Assembly: GCA_024277175.1 (NCBI GenBank)
Contig: JAJRVT010000440.1
Span: forward strand, 1-34,703
Direction of reading: 5' to 3'
Length of the DNA stretch: 34,703 bases
DNA from: Chloroflexota bacterium
GTDB lineage: Bacteria > Chloroflexota > Anaerolineae > Caldilineales > Caldilineaceae
A program made the position numbers and the translations under genes. The notes under the pieces are model-generated. The model had not been told where the DNA came from. It saw only the letters and a program-made list of their open reading frames with translations, and searched no databases. How positions within the stretch are numbered: position 1 is the first letter of the stretch; every line of letters starts with the position of its first letter. Below, piece after piece: positions 9,619 through 20,556 of the stretch.

Positions 9619-11559
9619 ATGCAGCCGATCAGTCGTAAATTGTCCCTTGCGCTCCTCAGGCGTTTCGAACCTGTCATCCACTACACCGCCGGTGAGCAGT
9701 TTTTCCCCATGGACGTGGAACCGTATGTGCGTTTCTCCAGCCTGTGGGTCTTCCGCCCCGGTGAGAACTCGGAAATGTTGGTCGAAGAAGGCCAGTTGAC
9801 CCTGGAAACGCTCGCCCAACCCCGGTCCGACTCACCGGGATCTGTTCTTTATTTAAAGTTCATCGAACCCTTGGATCTGGCCGAAATGGCCTCCGCTCAA
9901 CTGCCCTGGAAGCGGGAGGAGGAGCGTGGCGGAAAATTTCGCCCCGATCGCGCCCGCCTGGCGCGGGTTGGCTATATATCGCGCATCGCTGACGCGCTTT
10001 ATTCGTTGATGCTCTTTGCACGCGGTCGGGTGCCCGGCGACACTGCCGCCGCGGCCGCGCTCGCCTATGAAAAGATGCTGAAAGAGGACAACCGCTTCCT
10101 CTATCACGGGCGCGTGGTGCGTCAGGGTGACTGGGTGACGCTTCAATACTGGTTCTTTTACGCTTTCAATAGCTGGCGTTCAGGCTTTTCCGGGGCCAAC
10201 GATCACGAGTCGGACTGGGAAATGATCTGCATTTACCTGGCTGAGATCGAGGACGAAGAGGACGCCGCCGCACAGGAGGCCTCTGAGAAGAAGGACCACG
10301 AGAAGATCACCGACCTGGAAGAGGCGAGGGCCGCGGAGGATGAAGAAGTCGCGGCTGCGGTGAAAAAATTCCGGCCGGAGTGGGTAGCCTACGCTTCCCA
10401 CGATTATTCTGGCGACGATCTGCGCCGGCGCTGGGATGACCCGGAGATCCAGAAAGTGGGCGAGCACGTGATCATCTACGCCGGCGCAGGCTCCCACGCT
10501 AGCTACTTCAGCCAGGGCGAGTACCTGACCGAGGTCGAGATGCCGCTGGTTACACCCCTGGTGCGCGGGTTGAACTGGATGAAGAAGTTCATGCGCGAGA
10601 AGGTGGGCCTCTATCTGGGCGGCGACGAGCAATCCAGCATCCTGCATATTCCCTTCGTCGATTACGCCCGGGGCGACGGCCTTTGCATCGGCCCTCAGCA
10701 GGAGGTGGAATGGGACGACCCCTCATTGATCAGCCCGCCGCCGGCCTGGGTGAGCGAGTACAGGGGGCTATGGGGCCTCTACGCCCGAGATCCGTTCAAC
10801 GGGGAGAACGCGCCTGCCGGTCCCATGTACAACCGGGACGGCACGACCCGACGCTCCTGGTATGACCCGGTGGGTTGGGCCGGACTGGATAAGGTGCTGC
10901 CGTCGGAGAAGACCCTGGACGCAGTGGAAGCTCACATGGAGGCGCTGAAAGAGCGTCGTAGCGAGTTGGAAGAGGACATTGAACGCGAGAACAAGGCGTT
11001 GACGGGACTGGGCGTGGAGGTGGAGGCCATGCGCGAACAGCCACATCTCTCCGAAGTGCGTAAGGCGCGTCAACAACAACTCGACGAACTCTCGGCGAAG
11101 GTGGAGCGGTTGCGCGCGGAGCTGGCGTCCAATAACGCCCTCCTGGAATCCCTGGCCCTGCGCTCCCGTCAGCTACGCAACGGCGACTTCGGTCCGCCGC
11201 GCGCGCATATCAACCGCGCCCATACGCCCACCACCACCGAGAACGAACGCATTGGGCGAATCACTGAAATCTGGGCGGCCATCAGCGTTTCGGTGCTGCT
11301 CTTTGTCTTCATCTGGGCGATCCTGTTCGCCCGCAGCTACCTGATTCATAGCTTCGTCCTCATCATCCTGGCCTTCGCCTTCTTGGAAGCGACCTTTCGA
11401 CATCGGCTGGTCAATCTGATCAGCAGCTTGGGGATCATCCTGGCCCTGATCGCGTCCGGCGTACTCCTCTTCCAATTTTTCTGGTATTGGGTGGCGTTGG
11501 TCACGCTGATGGTGGGCGGATATATTCTTTTCGACAACCTGCGTGAGCTAGCGCATTGA
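9619..11559 (+). CDS. Vps62-like domain protein with coiled coil and C-terminal membrane helices
   Basis: A 646-residue protein. Residues about 15-400 resemble the Vps62/DUF946-type fold: HESDWEMI near 196, VAYASHDYSGDDLRRRW near 256, YAGAGSHASYFSQGEY near 288 and a closing GPMYNRDGTTRRSWYDPVGW. A charged insertion (E, D, A, K) interrupts the domain near 210-250. Residues about 430-520 are a long coiled coil, and three hydrophobic helices fill 550-642, so the protein is membrane-bound by its C-terminus. Function is unknown; the His/Asp motifs look like a metal- or ligand-binding site. It is the last gene of the acyltransferase operon, which hints at a membrane or lipid-body role. The family call is from motif memory and moderately sure. 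Confidence 0.75.
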   Translation: MQPISRKLSLALLRRFEPVIHYTAGEQFFPMDVEPYVRFSSLWVFRPGENSEMLVEEGQLTLETLAQPRSDSPGSVLYLKFIEPLDLAEMASAQLPWKREEERGGKFRPDRARLARVGYISRIADALYSLMLFARGRVPGDTAAAAALAYEKMLKEDNRFLYHGRVVRQGDWVTLQYWFFYAFNSWRSGFSGANDHESDWEMICIYLAEIEDEEDAAAQEASEKKDHEKITDLEEARAAEDEEVAAAVKKFRPEWVAYASHDYSGDDLRRRWDDPEIQKVGEHVIIYAGAGSHASYFSQGEYLTEVEMPLVTPLVRGLNWMKKFMREKVGLYLGGDEQSSILHIPFVDYARGDGLCIGPQQEVEWDDPSLISPPPAWVSEYRGLWGLYARDPFNGENAPAGPMYNRDGTTRRSWYDPVGWAGLDKVLPSEKTLDAVEAHMEALKERRSELEEDIERENKALTGLGVEVEAMREQPHLSEVRKARQQQLDELSAKVERLRAELASNNALLESLALRSRQLRNGDFGPPRAHINRAHTPTTTENERIGRITEIWAAISVSVLLFVFIWAILFARSYLIHSFVLIILAFAFLEATFRHRLVNLISSLGIILALIASGVLLFQFFWYWVALVTLMVGGYILFDNLRELAH

Positions 11560-11586
11560 TGATTTCCAGTTCAGGGAAGTGTGACT

Positions 11587-11655
11587 GGGGGATTGGAGAT
11601 TCTTCGGTTGAACGCCAATCTCCAATCTCTACTCTTTCAATCGCCAATCACCCCA
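11587..11655. repeat. GATTGGAG-type inverted repeat between converging genes
   Basis: GGGGATTGGAGATT (from 11587) is answered by CCAATCTCCAATC near 11617 and a further CAATCGCCAATCACCCC up to 11655. The element fills nearly all of the 88 bp between the Vps62-like gene and the oppositely read Fe-S protein gene, abutting the latter's stop codon. Confidence 0.65.
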
Positions 11656-13087
11656 GAATATTCCCCCGCATCTCCATGGGCAGTAGGAAGAGATAGACCG
11701 CTATCAGGGCGATCAATAGAAGCAGGAGCAGCCAGATCACTGCCGCGCGCAAGGTTTCTTGGCGCGTGGCCGTCTCCTCGGCGGCCGCCCGCCAGATGAT
11801 GGCCATCCCCGTCAGCAGACCGGCCAGCACAGCCGCCATCTGCACCCCCCGGATCACAGGCAATGGCGCCACCCCGCGCGCGGCCATGGACCAGTCAGGC
11901 TGGCCCAGGATGGGAACGTCGATGACATTGGCGAAGAAGCCTTGCAGCGCGGGGATGATGGTCAGCGGTCCGGTCAGGAAGTGGAAGAGATAGTGCGCGG
12001 CCCAGACGCCGAAGCCCAGGGCCACGAAGCTATAGCCATAGCGGATGATCCAGGAACGCAGGTCACCATCCCCACCGCTCAGCCTGCGACTTAGCCAGGC
12101 CGCGCCATAGGCCGCCCCCAAGGGGGACAGGATGGCGCCGATCACAAAAATGACGCCCAGGACCACGAATTCGCTGCGGGTGTGGAGGATGATGGCCAGG
12201 CGCTTCTGTAATCCATAGATCGGCGGCGTCATAGCAAAGGCGTTGACCAGCGCCAGGAACGCCGCCATGATCGCGAGCAGGGCCGTGTCCAGCCGCCGGG
12301 GCCGGGCCCGGCGGAAGAGTTCGTCCGCCGGCAGGCGAGCGGCTAGGGCCACGTTGTCATAGGGACAAGCGCGCACGCAGTCCAGGCAGAGGGTGCAATT
12401 CAGATTGCCCTGGATGGTGGGGACGTAGAGTTCCAACTGGCAGCCCTGTTGCAGCAGGCGTCCGTCGTCCCCGTGCAGGCCGTTGATGCATTCATGGCCG
12501 GCGCACTCCCGGCAGGTCTGTAGATCGTTGCTGGCGATCTGGGTGGGGCTGACGCCGCTGTAGAGAAAATTGAACGACCCCAGCGGGCAGACGTACAGGC
12601 AGAAGGCGTCGTGGGTGAAGAGAGCTTCGAACAGGAACGCGGCCAGAAAGTAGGCCACGATCACCCAGGCCGTAAGCCAGGGGCTAGCCCATAGGTCCAG
12701 CCATTCATAAACAAAGAGCATGGCCAGTAGCGCGACCATGGCCGTCCACTTGTTGCGCAGGGGTTTGGGAAAGCGGTGCGCGGGTCGCCCCAGCCGCCGG
12801 GCCACGCCCCGGGTGAGCAGGAAAGGGCAGCCGGCGCAGAAGAGGTTGCCGAAGAAGAGCAGGGCCAGCACGATCAGCCCCCGGTAGTGGACCCAGGCGG
12901 CGATGGTGGCCGTATTTTTGGCGGCCAGGGGCGAGCCGAAGAAGCCGTCGATGATCATGATGGCGGCCAGGGTGAAGAGCGCCCAGCGCCAGAGGAGGCG
13001 GGTGCGCTTCCAACGCAGCAGGCGGCCAATCCCTGGTGCGGTCAGGAGATGGATGTGAAAGGGCCAGCGGGCGAGGAGGTTGATCAT
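11648..13087 (-). CDS. Membrane 4Fe-4S protein of the NapH/NosR/CcoG type
   Basis: A 479-residue polytopic membrane protein that probably carries electrons between quinone and an unknown partner. About ten hydrophobic helices are visible. Cysteine motifs follow the NapH/NosR pattern: Cys84/Cys87 (NLFCAGCPF), Cys163/Cys167 (CLYVCPLGSFN), a cluster Cys192, 195, 200 and 216 (TCRECAGHEC), and a full ferredoxin motif CTLCLDCVRACPYDNV at 231-246 that binds one 4Fe-4S cluster. The C-terminal half (260-479) is an extra membrane domain beyond NapH length. No nitrate, nitrous oxide or cytochrome oxidase genes lie nearby, so its pathway is open. ATG 13087 is the first plausible start; no strong ribosome site is seen. 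Confidence 0.82.
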   Translation of the reverse strand: MINLLARWPFHIHLLTAPGIGRLLRWKRTRLLWRWALFTLAAIMIIDGFFGSPLAAKNTATIAAWVHYRGLIVLALLFFGNLFCAGCPFLLTRGVARRLGRPAHRFPKPLRNKWTAMVALLAMLFVYEWLDLWASPWLTAWVIVAYFLAAFLFEALFTHDAFCLYVCPLGSFNFLYSGVSPTQIASNDLQTCRECAGHECINGLHGDDGRLLQQGCQLELYVPTIQGNLNCTLCLDCVRACPYDNVALAARLPADELFRRARPRRLDTALLAIMAAFLALVNAFAMTPPIYGLQKRLAIILHTRSEFVVLGVIFVIGAILSPLGAAYGAAWLSRRLSGGDGDLRSWIIRYGYSFVALGFGVWAAHYLFHFLTGPLTIIPALQGFFANVIDVPILGQPDWSMAARGVAPLPVIRGVQMAAVLAGLLTGMAIIWRAAAEETATRQETLRAAVIWLLLLLLIALIAVYLFLLPMEMRGNILG

Positions 13088-13243
13088 GGCTCAAATCGGC
13101 AAGTGGCGGATGGCAAGTCGCAGGCTTCAGATCCCACGGCGTGCGTTTCACCCTGGTTATAAACGCTTCCGTTTTCACAAATCACGCTTCACGTTTCGAT
13201 TATAGACCGATTGCCCTGGATGCGCCCAAAGTGAGTTGAGCTC

Positions 13244-13310
13244 GCATTCCCCAGGAATGGGGCGGTGAGGCCCCGCCGGCCCAACCGTTTCCGCCCCATT
13301 CCCGGAATGC
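13244..13310. repeat. Long two-part inverted repeat in a divergent promoter region
   Basis: GGAATGGGGCGG (13254-13265) pairs with CCGCCCCATTCC (13291-13302), and outer GCATTCC (13244-13250) with GGAATGC (13304-13310). Nineteen pairs are possible with a 25-nt loop. It lies upstream of the small gene at 13366 and upstream of the Fe-S gene, so it may be regulatory or a mobile palindrome. Confidence 0.65.
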
Positions 13311-13365
13311 TTGCTCCCTGATGATGAACAGTAAATTCCATACATCCTGGAAAGGTGACGAGACC

Positions 13366-13650
13366 ATGGCCAACCCCTATATGGATTTGATTCAATCCCA
13401 GTGGGAGCATATTTCAGCGTTGTACAATGAGTTTGCAGATAAACGCCCGATCATCCTGCTGGATGTGGACGCCGGCGAGCTACATGCCTACCCTTTCGAG
13501 AAGATTAAAGAGATCTTCGACTCAGGGTCGCAGTTGACCCTGGAGGAGCAATACCGTCGCGCGGTGGCGACGCGTCAGATGGTGCTGATCGTGCGCGACA
13601 AAGAGAACAAGCAGACCCTCACCTACACGATCAAACTGGAAGATGAGTGA
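13366..13650 (+). CDS. Small hypothetical protein
   Basis: A 94-residue soluble protein that I do not recognise. It begins MANPYMDLIQSQWEHISAL and reads as a helical N-terminus followed by short strands (PIILLDVDAGELHAYPF, then QMVLIVRDKENKQTLTYTI). No membrane segment or signal is visible. I start at ATG 13366, which has AGGTGA about 9 nt upstream; an ATG at 13321 lies in frame but within the end of the inverted repeat region. It precedes the aldolase-like gene by about 100 bp on the same strand. Codon use matches its neighbours, so it is likely real. Confidence 0.7.
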   Translation: MANPYMDLIQSQWEHISALYNEFADKRPIILLDVDAGELHAYPFEKIKEIFDSGSQLTLEEQYRRAVATRQMVLIVRDKENKQTLTYTIKLEDE

Positions 13651-13752
13651 GAAATTGGAAGATGAGTGGCTGCTGGACGGGGCAACGCGGGGGCGCGGAG
13701 AGCCGCAAGAGCTAACGTAGGGAGTCACAGAAGTTTTTTGAGGAAATCGCCC

Positions 13753-14385
13753 ATGATTGGACGCGTACGCGAGCGCATTAAAGCGTTTGGCCTTATCGCC
13801 GCGCTCAACAGCGACCTGCCGGTGCAGGAGGTCATCGAGGTGGGCGATGCGTTGCTGGCCTCCCCCATCCTGGTCATGGCCGTTTCGCTGCAAAGCCGGG
13901 ACGCGCTGGACGCCATCGCGGAGTTACGTCAGCGCTACGGAGAGCATATGCTGATCGGCGCTGACGATGTGATGAGCGCCGATCAGGTGGACGAGGCCTG
14001 GCGGTGCGACGCCCAGTTTCTGATTTCACCCACCTTCGCCCAGCCGGTGGCGGACCAGGCCAGCCGTCGCGGCGTGCTGCTGTTGCCGGGCGTATCGGGC
14101 GCAACGGAGGTGCAGGCCGCCGTGGCCTCAAGCTGTCGTATGGTCAACTATCGCCCCGCGGACGCCCGCGGGCGAGAGTTCCTCGCCGGGCTGACGGCCC
14201 GCTTCCCTGACACGGATTTCGTGGCCAGCGGCGGCGTGGATCTCGCCAACGTGGCCGACTTCGCCCGCGCCGGGGCCGCGGCTGTGATCATCGGCAACCA
14301 GCATTTGCCCCATATCGCCTGGTCCGCGGCCACGCTCATCACCCAGACCCGGGCCCTGCGCGCCGCGTGGGAAGCGGCGCAATGA
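13753..14385 (+). CDS. KDPG/KHG aldolase family protein lacking the catalytic residues
   Basis: A 210-residue TIM-barrel protein that aligns along its length with 2-keto-3-deoxy-6-phosphogluconate aldolase (Eda): FLISPTF for the family's FAISPGL, LLPGVSGATEV for PLIPGISTVSE, and FVASGGVDLANVADFARAGA near the phosphate site. However the Schiff-base Lys (Eda K133, in KFFPA) is Asn132 here (VNYRPA), the catalytic Glu (E45, in EVTLRT) is Ala43 (MAVSLQS), and R49 becomes Gln47. It is thus unlikely to be a class I aldolase and may have a different reaction or a binding role. The start ATG 13753 is backed by GAGGAAA 7 nt upstream. Automatic annotation would probably call it eda, which I think is misleading. 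Confidence 0.75.
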   Translation: MIGRVRERIKAFGLIAALNSDLPVQEVIEVGDALLASPILVMAVSLQSRDALDAIAELRQRYGEHMLIGADDVMSADQVDEAWRCDAQFLISPTFAQPVADQASRRGVLLLPGVSGATEVQAAVASSCRMVNYRPADARGREFLAGLTARFPDTDFVASGGVDLANVADFARAGAAAVIIGNQHLPHIAWSAATLITQTRALRAAWEAAQ

Positions 14386-14414
14386 GATGATAATGTAGGG
14401 GCTGGATCTTTGCG

Positions 14415-14870
14415 TCAAAAAAACATAGCCCACAGTCGGGGACCGAAGATGGCCGCGGCCACGCCCAGGCTGCTGGCCACGGCGAAGATCAGCGCACCCG
14501 CGGCCGCGTCTTTGGCGATCCTGGCCAGAGGATGATAATCGGGCGAAACCAGATCAACCACGGCTTCGATGGCCGTGTTGACCGCCTCCAGCGCCAGCAC
14601 CAGGCCAATCACCAGGCTGAGGATCGCCCACTCCACGGGCGTGATGCGCAACCAGACGCCGATAACGATAACCACGGCCAATGCCGCCAGTTCGATCCAG
14701 GCATTGGTTTGGGTGCGCAAAGTGTAGACCGCGCCCTGCGCGGCCACTCGAAAGCTGATCAGGCGGCTATAGAAAAAGCGTTCCCGAGGGTCGGGCGTAA
14801 ACGGCGGGCGTACAGGATCCTCCGGGTGGGGTGGGGTGGGATCGTGGGGTGAAGATGGTGACATCTGCAT
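14415..14870 (-). CDS. Diacylglycerol kinase/undecaprenol kinase (DagK family)
   Basis: A 151-residue integral membrane kinase that phosphorylates diacylglycerol or, in Gram-positive-like lineages, undecaprenol for cell-wall lipid recycling. After a Pro-rich soluble stretch (residues 1-28) three helices follow. The signature is complete: [14 protein letters not shown] (Glu95, Asn98, Glu102) and [13 protein letters not shown] (Lys120, Asp121). Two ATGs are possible, at 14870 and 14864; the second has AAGAG 6 nt before it. The gene begins 5-11 nt after the ybeY stop, as the last member of a pgpH-ybeY-dagK operon, an arrangement widespread in Firmicutes and related phyla. Confidence 0.9.
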   Translation of the reverse strand: MQMSPSSPHDPTPPHPEDPVRPPFTPDPRERFFYSRLISFRVAAQGAVYTLRTQTNAWIELAALAVVIVIGVWLRITPVEWAILSLVIGLVLALEAVNTAIEAVVDLVSPDYHPLARIAKDAAAGALIFAVASSLGVAAAIFGPRLWAMFF

Positions 14871-14875
14871 CTCTT

Positions 14876-15469
14876 TCACGGCGTTGCTGAGGCCGGCGGA
14901 TAGGTGCGTCGGGCCAGTTTCTGATCGCCGAAGGGGCGCAGGATGGCCTCTTGCAGCGCCCACATCTCGGTCTCGTCCGCCGCCGTCTGGTGATCGTAGC
15001 CCAGCAGGTGCAGGGTTCCGTGTACGGCCAGCAGGCGCAACTCAGCCGTCACGCTGTTGCCGAAGCGCCGGGCCTGGCGTTCCGCGTACGGATAGGCGAT
15101 GACAATATCGCCCAACTGCGCGGCCAGGGCCGCGGCCAACGCCGGCGGGGGATCCGCCAGCCCGGGATCGTCCGCATTACCCTCGCGGCTGGAGAAACTG
15201 AGCACATCGGTCGCCGCGTCCACGCCGCGATAGGCGCGGTTCAGCCTGCGGATGGTGGCGTCGTCTGTGATCAACACGCTTACCGACGCCTGGGAGAGGC
15301 TTTGTTCGCGCAGCGCCGCGCGGACGGCTACGACCACCGCTTCCGCATCCACTCGCCCCGCCAACGGGTCGTCGACTTGCACGTCGATCTCATAGCTGCG
15401 TTCATCATCGCTCTTGCCGTCGACCAGAGTGTCGGCGCTCCCCTCTTCAAACGCATCCGCCATCATCAT
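14876..15469 (-). CDS. ybeY: Endoribonuclease YbeY (rRNA maturation factor)
   Basis: A 197-residue zinc metalloprotein that acts in 16S rRNA 3'-end maturation and ribosome quality control. The zinc triad HxxxHxxxxxH is intact as [11 protein letters not shown] (His150, His154, His160). The family's [17 protein letters not shown] lies at 76-92. The N-terminus has about 25 extra acidic residues and an insertion of Ala/Pro-rich sequence ([18 protein letters not shown]) before the GDIVIAYP strand. Its start codon overlaps the pgpH stop (ATGA, 15466-15469), so translation is coupled. It sits between pgpH and the lipid kinase gene, the common order. Confidence 0.95.
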   Translation of the reverse strand: MMMADAFEEGSADTLVDGKSDDERSYEIDVQVDDPLAGRVDAEAVVVAVRAALREQSLSQASVSVLITDDATIRRLNRAYRGVDAATDVLSFSSREGNADDPGLADPPPALAAALAAQLGDIVIAYPYAERQARRFGNSVTAELRLLAVHGTLHLLGYDHQTAADETEMWALQEAILRPFGDQKLARRTYPPASATP

Positions 15470-17760
15470 TGTTCGACTAACTCCGTGATGATTTCATTAT
15501 CGCCCATATATTCCTCTTCCTCCATGTATTCTTCCACACCGCCTCTGGGCGTCACCGTCACAGCGGGTTCCACCCCAGGGTCAGAATCCACATCCGGCAG
15601 GGAAGGCGCGATGACGGATAACGGAGCGGGGACGGCGTCGCCGTTGACGTCGGAAACAGAGCCGTTTCCTTCGCGTTCATCAGCATGATGGGCCGGCTCC
15701 GGGTAGGAGATGCGCGGGTGATTGACGCCTTCCAACACGCGCAGGAAGACGCTTTTCGCCGTCTGCAACTCGCTGAAGGTCAGGTTGCTTTCATCCAGTT
15801 CGCCATTGGCGATGCGTTCGTCGATGAGCTTATTCACCAGTTCGCGCATCGCGTCCCGGCTTGGCGGACGGACCGCACGCACCGCGGCTTCGCAGGTGTC
15901 GGCCAGCATGAGGATCGCGGTCTCTTTGCTGCGCGGATTTGGCCCTGGATAGCGAAAATCGGCCTCGTCAAGGGCCTGGCCGTCCCCCGCCTCCTTTAGC
16001 GCTTTATAGTAGAAATATTTCACCAGTGACGTCCCATGGTGTTCGCGGATGAAATCGCGAATGCGCGACGGCAGCCGGTACTTCTCGGCCAGATCGAGCC
16101 CGTCGGTCACATGGCTGATGATGATCTGTGCGCTGGTATGTGGGTCCAACCTGTCGTGGGGCGAATCGCCGTCCGCAATGTTTTCAGTGAAAAAGTAGGG
16201 CCGCACCGTCTTGCCGATGTCGTGATAATAGGCCCCCACCCGGGTCAGGAACGCGTCCGCGCCGATGGCGGCCGCGGCCCGCTCGGCCATATTGCTCACA
16301 ACGATGGTGTGGTGGTAGGTGCCGGGTGATTTGAGTAGAAGCTGGCGCAACAGGGGGTGGGTGGGGCGGCTCAGCTCCGTCAACTGCAAGCTGGTGGTGA
16401 TGCCGAACAGGTTGCCGATCACAAAATAGCCGATCAGCGCGATACTGGCCGACAGTCCGCCGTTGAGCGCGGCCATGATGCTCATCTGGATCAGGCTTTG
16501 GGTGTTGATGGTGCGAAACGGCGCGCCATAGGCCGCGATCACCAGAAAGTTGCTGATGATGATCGCCACGGCCGCCCATAGAAACGCAGTCAGCCGGTCG
16601 GCGCGCCCCAGGATGATGGATCCGATCAGCGTGCCGACGCCCAAGTAGACGATGAGCACGGGGCCGCTGGCGCCCAGATAGTGGACGAAGAGGGTCAGGA
16701 GGATGGTGAGAATGACGGCCACCCGCAGATCGATCAAGACGGTGACCAACATGCCAAAGGCGGCCATGGCATAGAGATAGGGCAGCCAGTCGTGGGGGAT
16801 GACCATAAATTTGGCGCTCACCAGCCACGCCGCCAGGAGGACAGCCAGAATGGCCTGTTCTTGCAGATTATGCAGGGTGGCGGGGCGCAGACGATAGAGC
16901 AGCCCAATGGTCACGGTCAGTAAGGTCAGGGTGAAAAAGGCGGCCCGCGCGACCACCCACCAATCCCAATTCTCCTGCAGCAGGCCGATCCTGTCGATGG
17001 CCTCCACCGTCTGTTCATCCGCGATGTCGCCAGCGCGGATGATGACCTCGCCGGCCTCGATGGTGTTCGTCTGTACAGGCACCTCGTCCCGGGCCTCGTT
17101 GCGAAGGGCTTCGGTCAATTCCGGGTTGTAGAGGCTGTTGGGCTGTAGGAGCGCGCTCACCAACTCCTCGGTTACCGCGCCCGTTTCAGCATCCAGGTTG
17201 CCGGCGATCATACTGGGCACGCGCTGGCGCACCCGGCCCAACGTGCTTTCACGGATCTCCTCACGCATGGCCCGATCCAGCGAAGCCGGGACCTCGTTCA
17301 CCACCTGGGACCACTGCTGGTCTGAAAGACTCAGGATTTTGGTCACCGCTTCAGGGTCCAGCTTCAAGTCTGGGATGGCCAGCAGATAGTCGGCCTGTAA
17401 CTCGGGCGTGGCGTAGGGGTCCGAGCGCACGATGCTGATGAACTCCAGCACATCCCTGGCGCGGTTGACCTGCTGACGGCGGATGCGTCCTTCGGGCGCG
17501 TCGTACTGATCGGGTACCGTGTCCGCGGCCCGCTGCCTGGCCAGCTCGGTCAACACTTGACTCTCGTAAGTGATGCGACTGGGCGCGACCACGTCGTAGG
17601 GCGCAACATCGCCCGGCTCCAATTGGATTTGCCCTCCCGGCAACCCTGGCCAGGAAATCAACCCCACCATCAGGATGGCGACGGAAGCGACCATCAGCAG
17701 TGATAGCCCTGGGTTCAGCCATTTTGCCGCTTTTTTTCGCATGTTGCGCGCCATGGTCAT
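15466..17760 (-). CDS. pgpH: PgpH-type 7TM-HD protein, cyclic di-AMP phosphodiesterase
   Basis: A 764-residue membrane protein. It has a first helix at 19-38, an extracellular 7TMR-HDED domain at about 45-265, seven helices at about 268-455, and a cytosolic HD domain at about 470-680. Metal ligands appear as His483/484 (TYHHTIVVSNMAERAA), His513-Asp514 (YYHDIGK), His550, His574/575 (IREHHG) and Asp621 (LADTCEAAVRA). PgpH proteins hydrolyse c-di-AMP to pApA, lowering a messenger that controls potassium and turgor. The C-terminal tail of about 75 residues is acidic and low in complexity, with a repeated EEYM/EEEEYMG motif, and is not part of the family core. Start ATG 17760; the ATG at 17754 has AGAG 7 nt upstream and is equally possible. 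Confidence 0.93.
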   Translation of the reverse strand: MTMARNMRKKAAKWLNPGLSLLMVASVAILMVGLISWPGLPGGQIQLEPGDVAPYDVVAPSRITYESQVLTELARQRAADTVPDQYDAPEGRIRRQQVNRARDVLEFISIVRSDPYATPELQADYLLAIPDLKLDPEAVTKILSLSDQQWSQVVNEVPASLDRAMREEIRESTLGRVRQRVPSMIAGNLDAETGAVTEELVSALLQPNSLYNPELTEALRNEARDEVPVQTNTIEAGEVIIRAGDIADEQTVEAIDRIGLLQENWDWWVVARAAFFTLTLLTVTIGLLYRLRPATLHNLQEQAILAVLLAAWLVSAKFMVIPHDWLPYLYAMAAFGMLVTVLIDLRVAVILTILLTLFVHYLGASGPVLIVYLGVGTLIGSIILGRADRLTAFLWAAVAIIISNFLVIAAYGAPFRTINTQSLIQMSIMAALNGGLSASIALIGYFVIGNLFGITTSLQLTELSRPTHPLLRQLLLKSPGTYHHTIVVSNMAERAAAAIGADAFLTRVGAYYHDIGKTVRPYFFTENIADGDSPHDRLDPHTSAQIIISHVTDGLDLAEKYRLPSRIRDFIREHHGTSLVKYFYYKALKEAGDGQALDEADFRYPGPNPRSKETAILMLADTCEAAVRAVRPPSRDAMRELVNKLIDERIANGELDESNLTFSELQTAKSVFLRVLEGVNHPRISYPEPAHHADEREGNGSVSDVNGDAVPAPLSVIAPSLPDVDSDPGVEPAVTVTPRGGVEEYMEEEEYMGDNEIITELVEQ

Positions 17761-17823
17761 CTCTTAAAGAACCGGGTCACGGCTCGCCGACCGAGCCCTT
17801 TCGTCGTGTGATCGACTTGACAT

Positions 17824-17880
17824 CCGGGGGAGAGCGACCACGCCCGGCCCATTGGCCGGAACGCGCTCGCTCTCCCCCGG
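17824..17880. repeat. 14-bp perfect inverted repeat between yqeY and pgpH
   Basis: CCGGGGGAGAGCGA (17824-17837) is the exact inverse of TCGCTCTCCCCCGG (17867-17880); inside, GGCC-CATT-GGCC gives a second small stem. No T-run follows on either strand, so it is not a textbook terminator, but it could attenuate or protect the transcript between the two genes. Confidence 0.7.
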
Positions 17881-17901
17881 GAATTGCTTTTAGACGATCC
17901 C

Positions 17902-18366
17902 TTACTTGCTCAGGAGCCGACGCACGGTCTGGCTGACCTGCTTGCCGTTGGCGCGACCGGCCACCAGGGGCATGAGCGTCGACATGACAATGCTCATATC
18001 GCGCATGGATTTCGCGTCGACCTCAGCGATGACTGCGCGCGCCGCTTCTTCGATTTCCTCATCGCTTAGTTGCTGGGGCAGGTAGGGTTCGAGCACGGCC
18101 AGTTCGGCCCGCTCCTTGTCGGCGAGATCCGTGCGACCGGCCTGATCGTAGGCCTCGGCCGCGTCGCGACGGCGCTTGGCTTCGCGTTGGATGACGGCAG
18201 CCACCGCGTTCGCGTCCAATTCGCCCTGTCCTTCCGCCTTGCTGACCTCAGTCAGTGCAGTTTTGAGCGACCGCAACGTCAGTTTGGTCACGTCATCTTT
18301 ATCGCGCATGGCCTGCTTCAGTTCGGCGTCGATTTGTTGCAGGATGTCGTTTGCTGATTGGCTCAT
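17902..18366 (-). CDS. GatB/YqeY family protein
   Basis: A 154-residue cytoplasmic protein made of helices, related to the C-terminal tRNA-binding domain of GatB. The typical pattern is present: LKQAMRDKDDVTKLTLRSLK at the start, VIQREAKRRRDAAEAYDQAG in the middle, LEPYLPQQLSDEEIEEA, and a C-terminal GRANGKQVSQTVRRLL. Its role is unsettled in the family; a link to tRNA-dependent amidation or protein quality control has been proposed. I start at 18366, where GAGAG lies about 6 nt upstream and the family start begins. The ATG at 18390 would overlap the previous stop by ATGA and add eight residues, also plausible. It follows the TVP38-like gene in the same operon. Confidence 0.88.
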   Translation of the reverse strand: MSQSANDILQQIDAELKQAMRDKDDVTKLTLRSLKTALTEVSKAEGQGELDANAVAAVIQREAKRRRDAAEAYDQAGRTDLADKERAELAVLEPYLPQQLSDEEIEEAARAVIAEVDAKSMRDMSIVMSTLMPLVAGRANGKQVSQTVRRLLSK

Positions 18367-18386
18367 CTGTTCTCTCGTTTCACTCG

Positions 18387-20546
<2,160 letters not shown>

Positions 20547-20556
20547 GGGACTGGCC

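Noticed and set aside
13753-14385. Calling the aldolase homologue eda
   Set aside because: The Schiff-base Lys and the catalytic Glu are both replaced, so the named activity is not supported.
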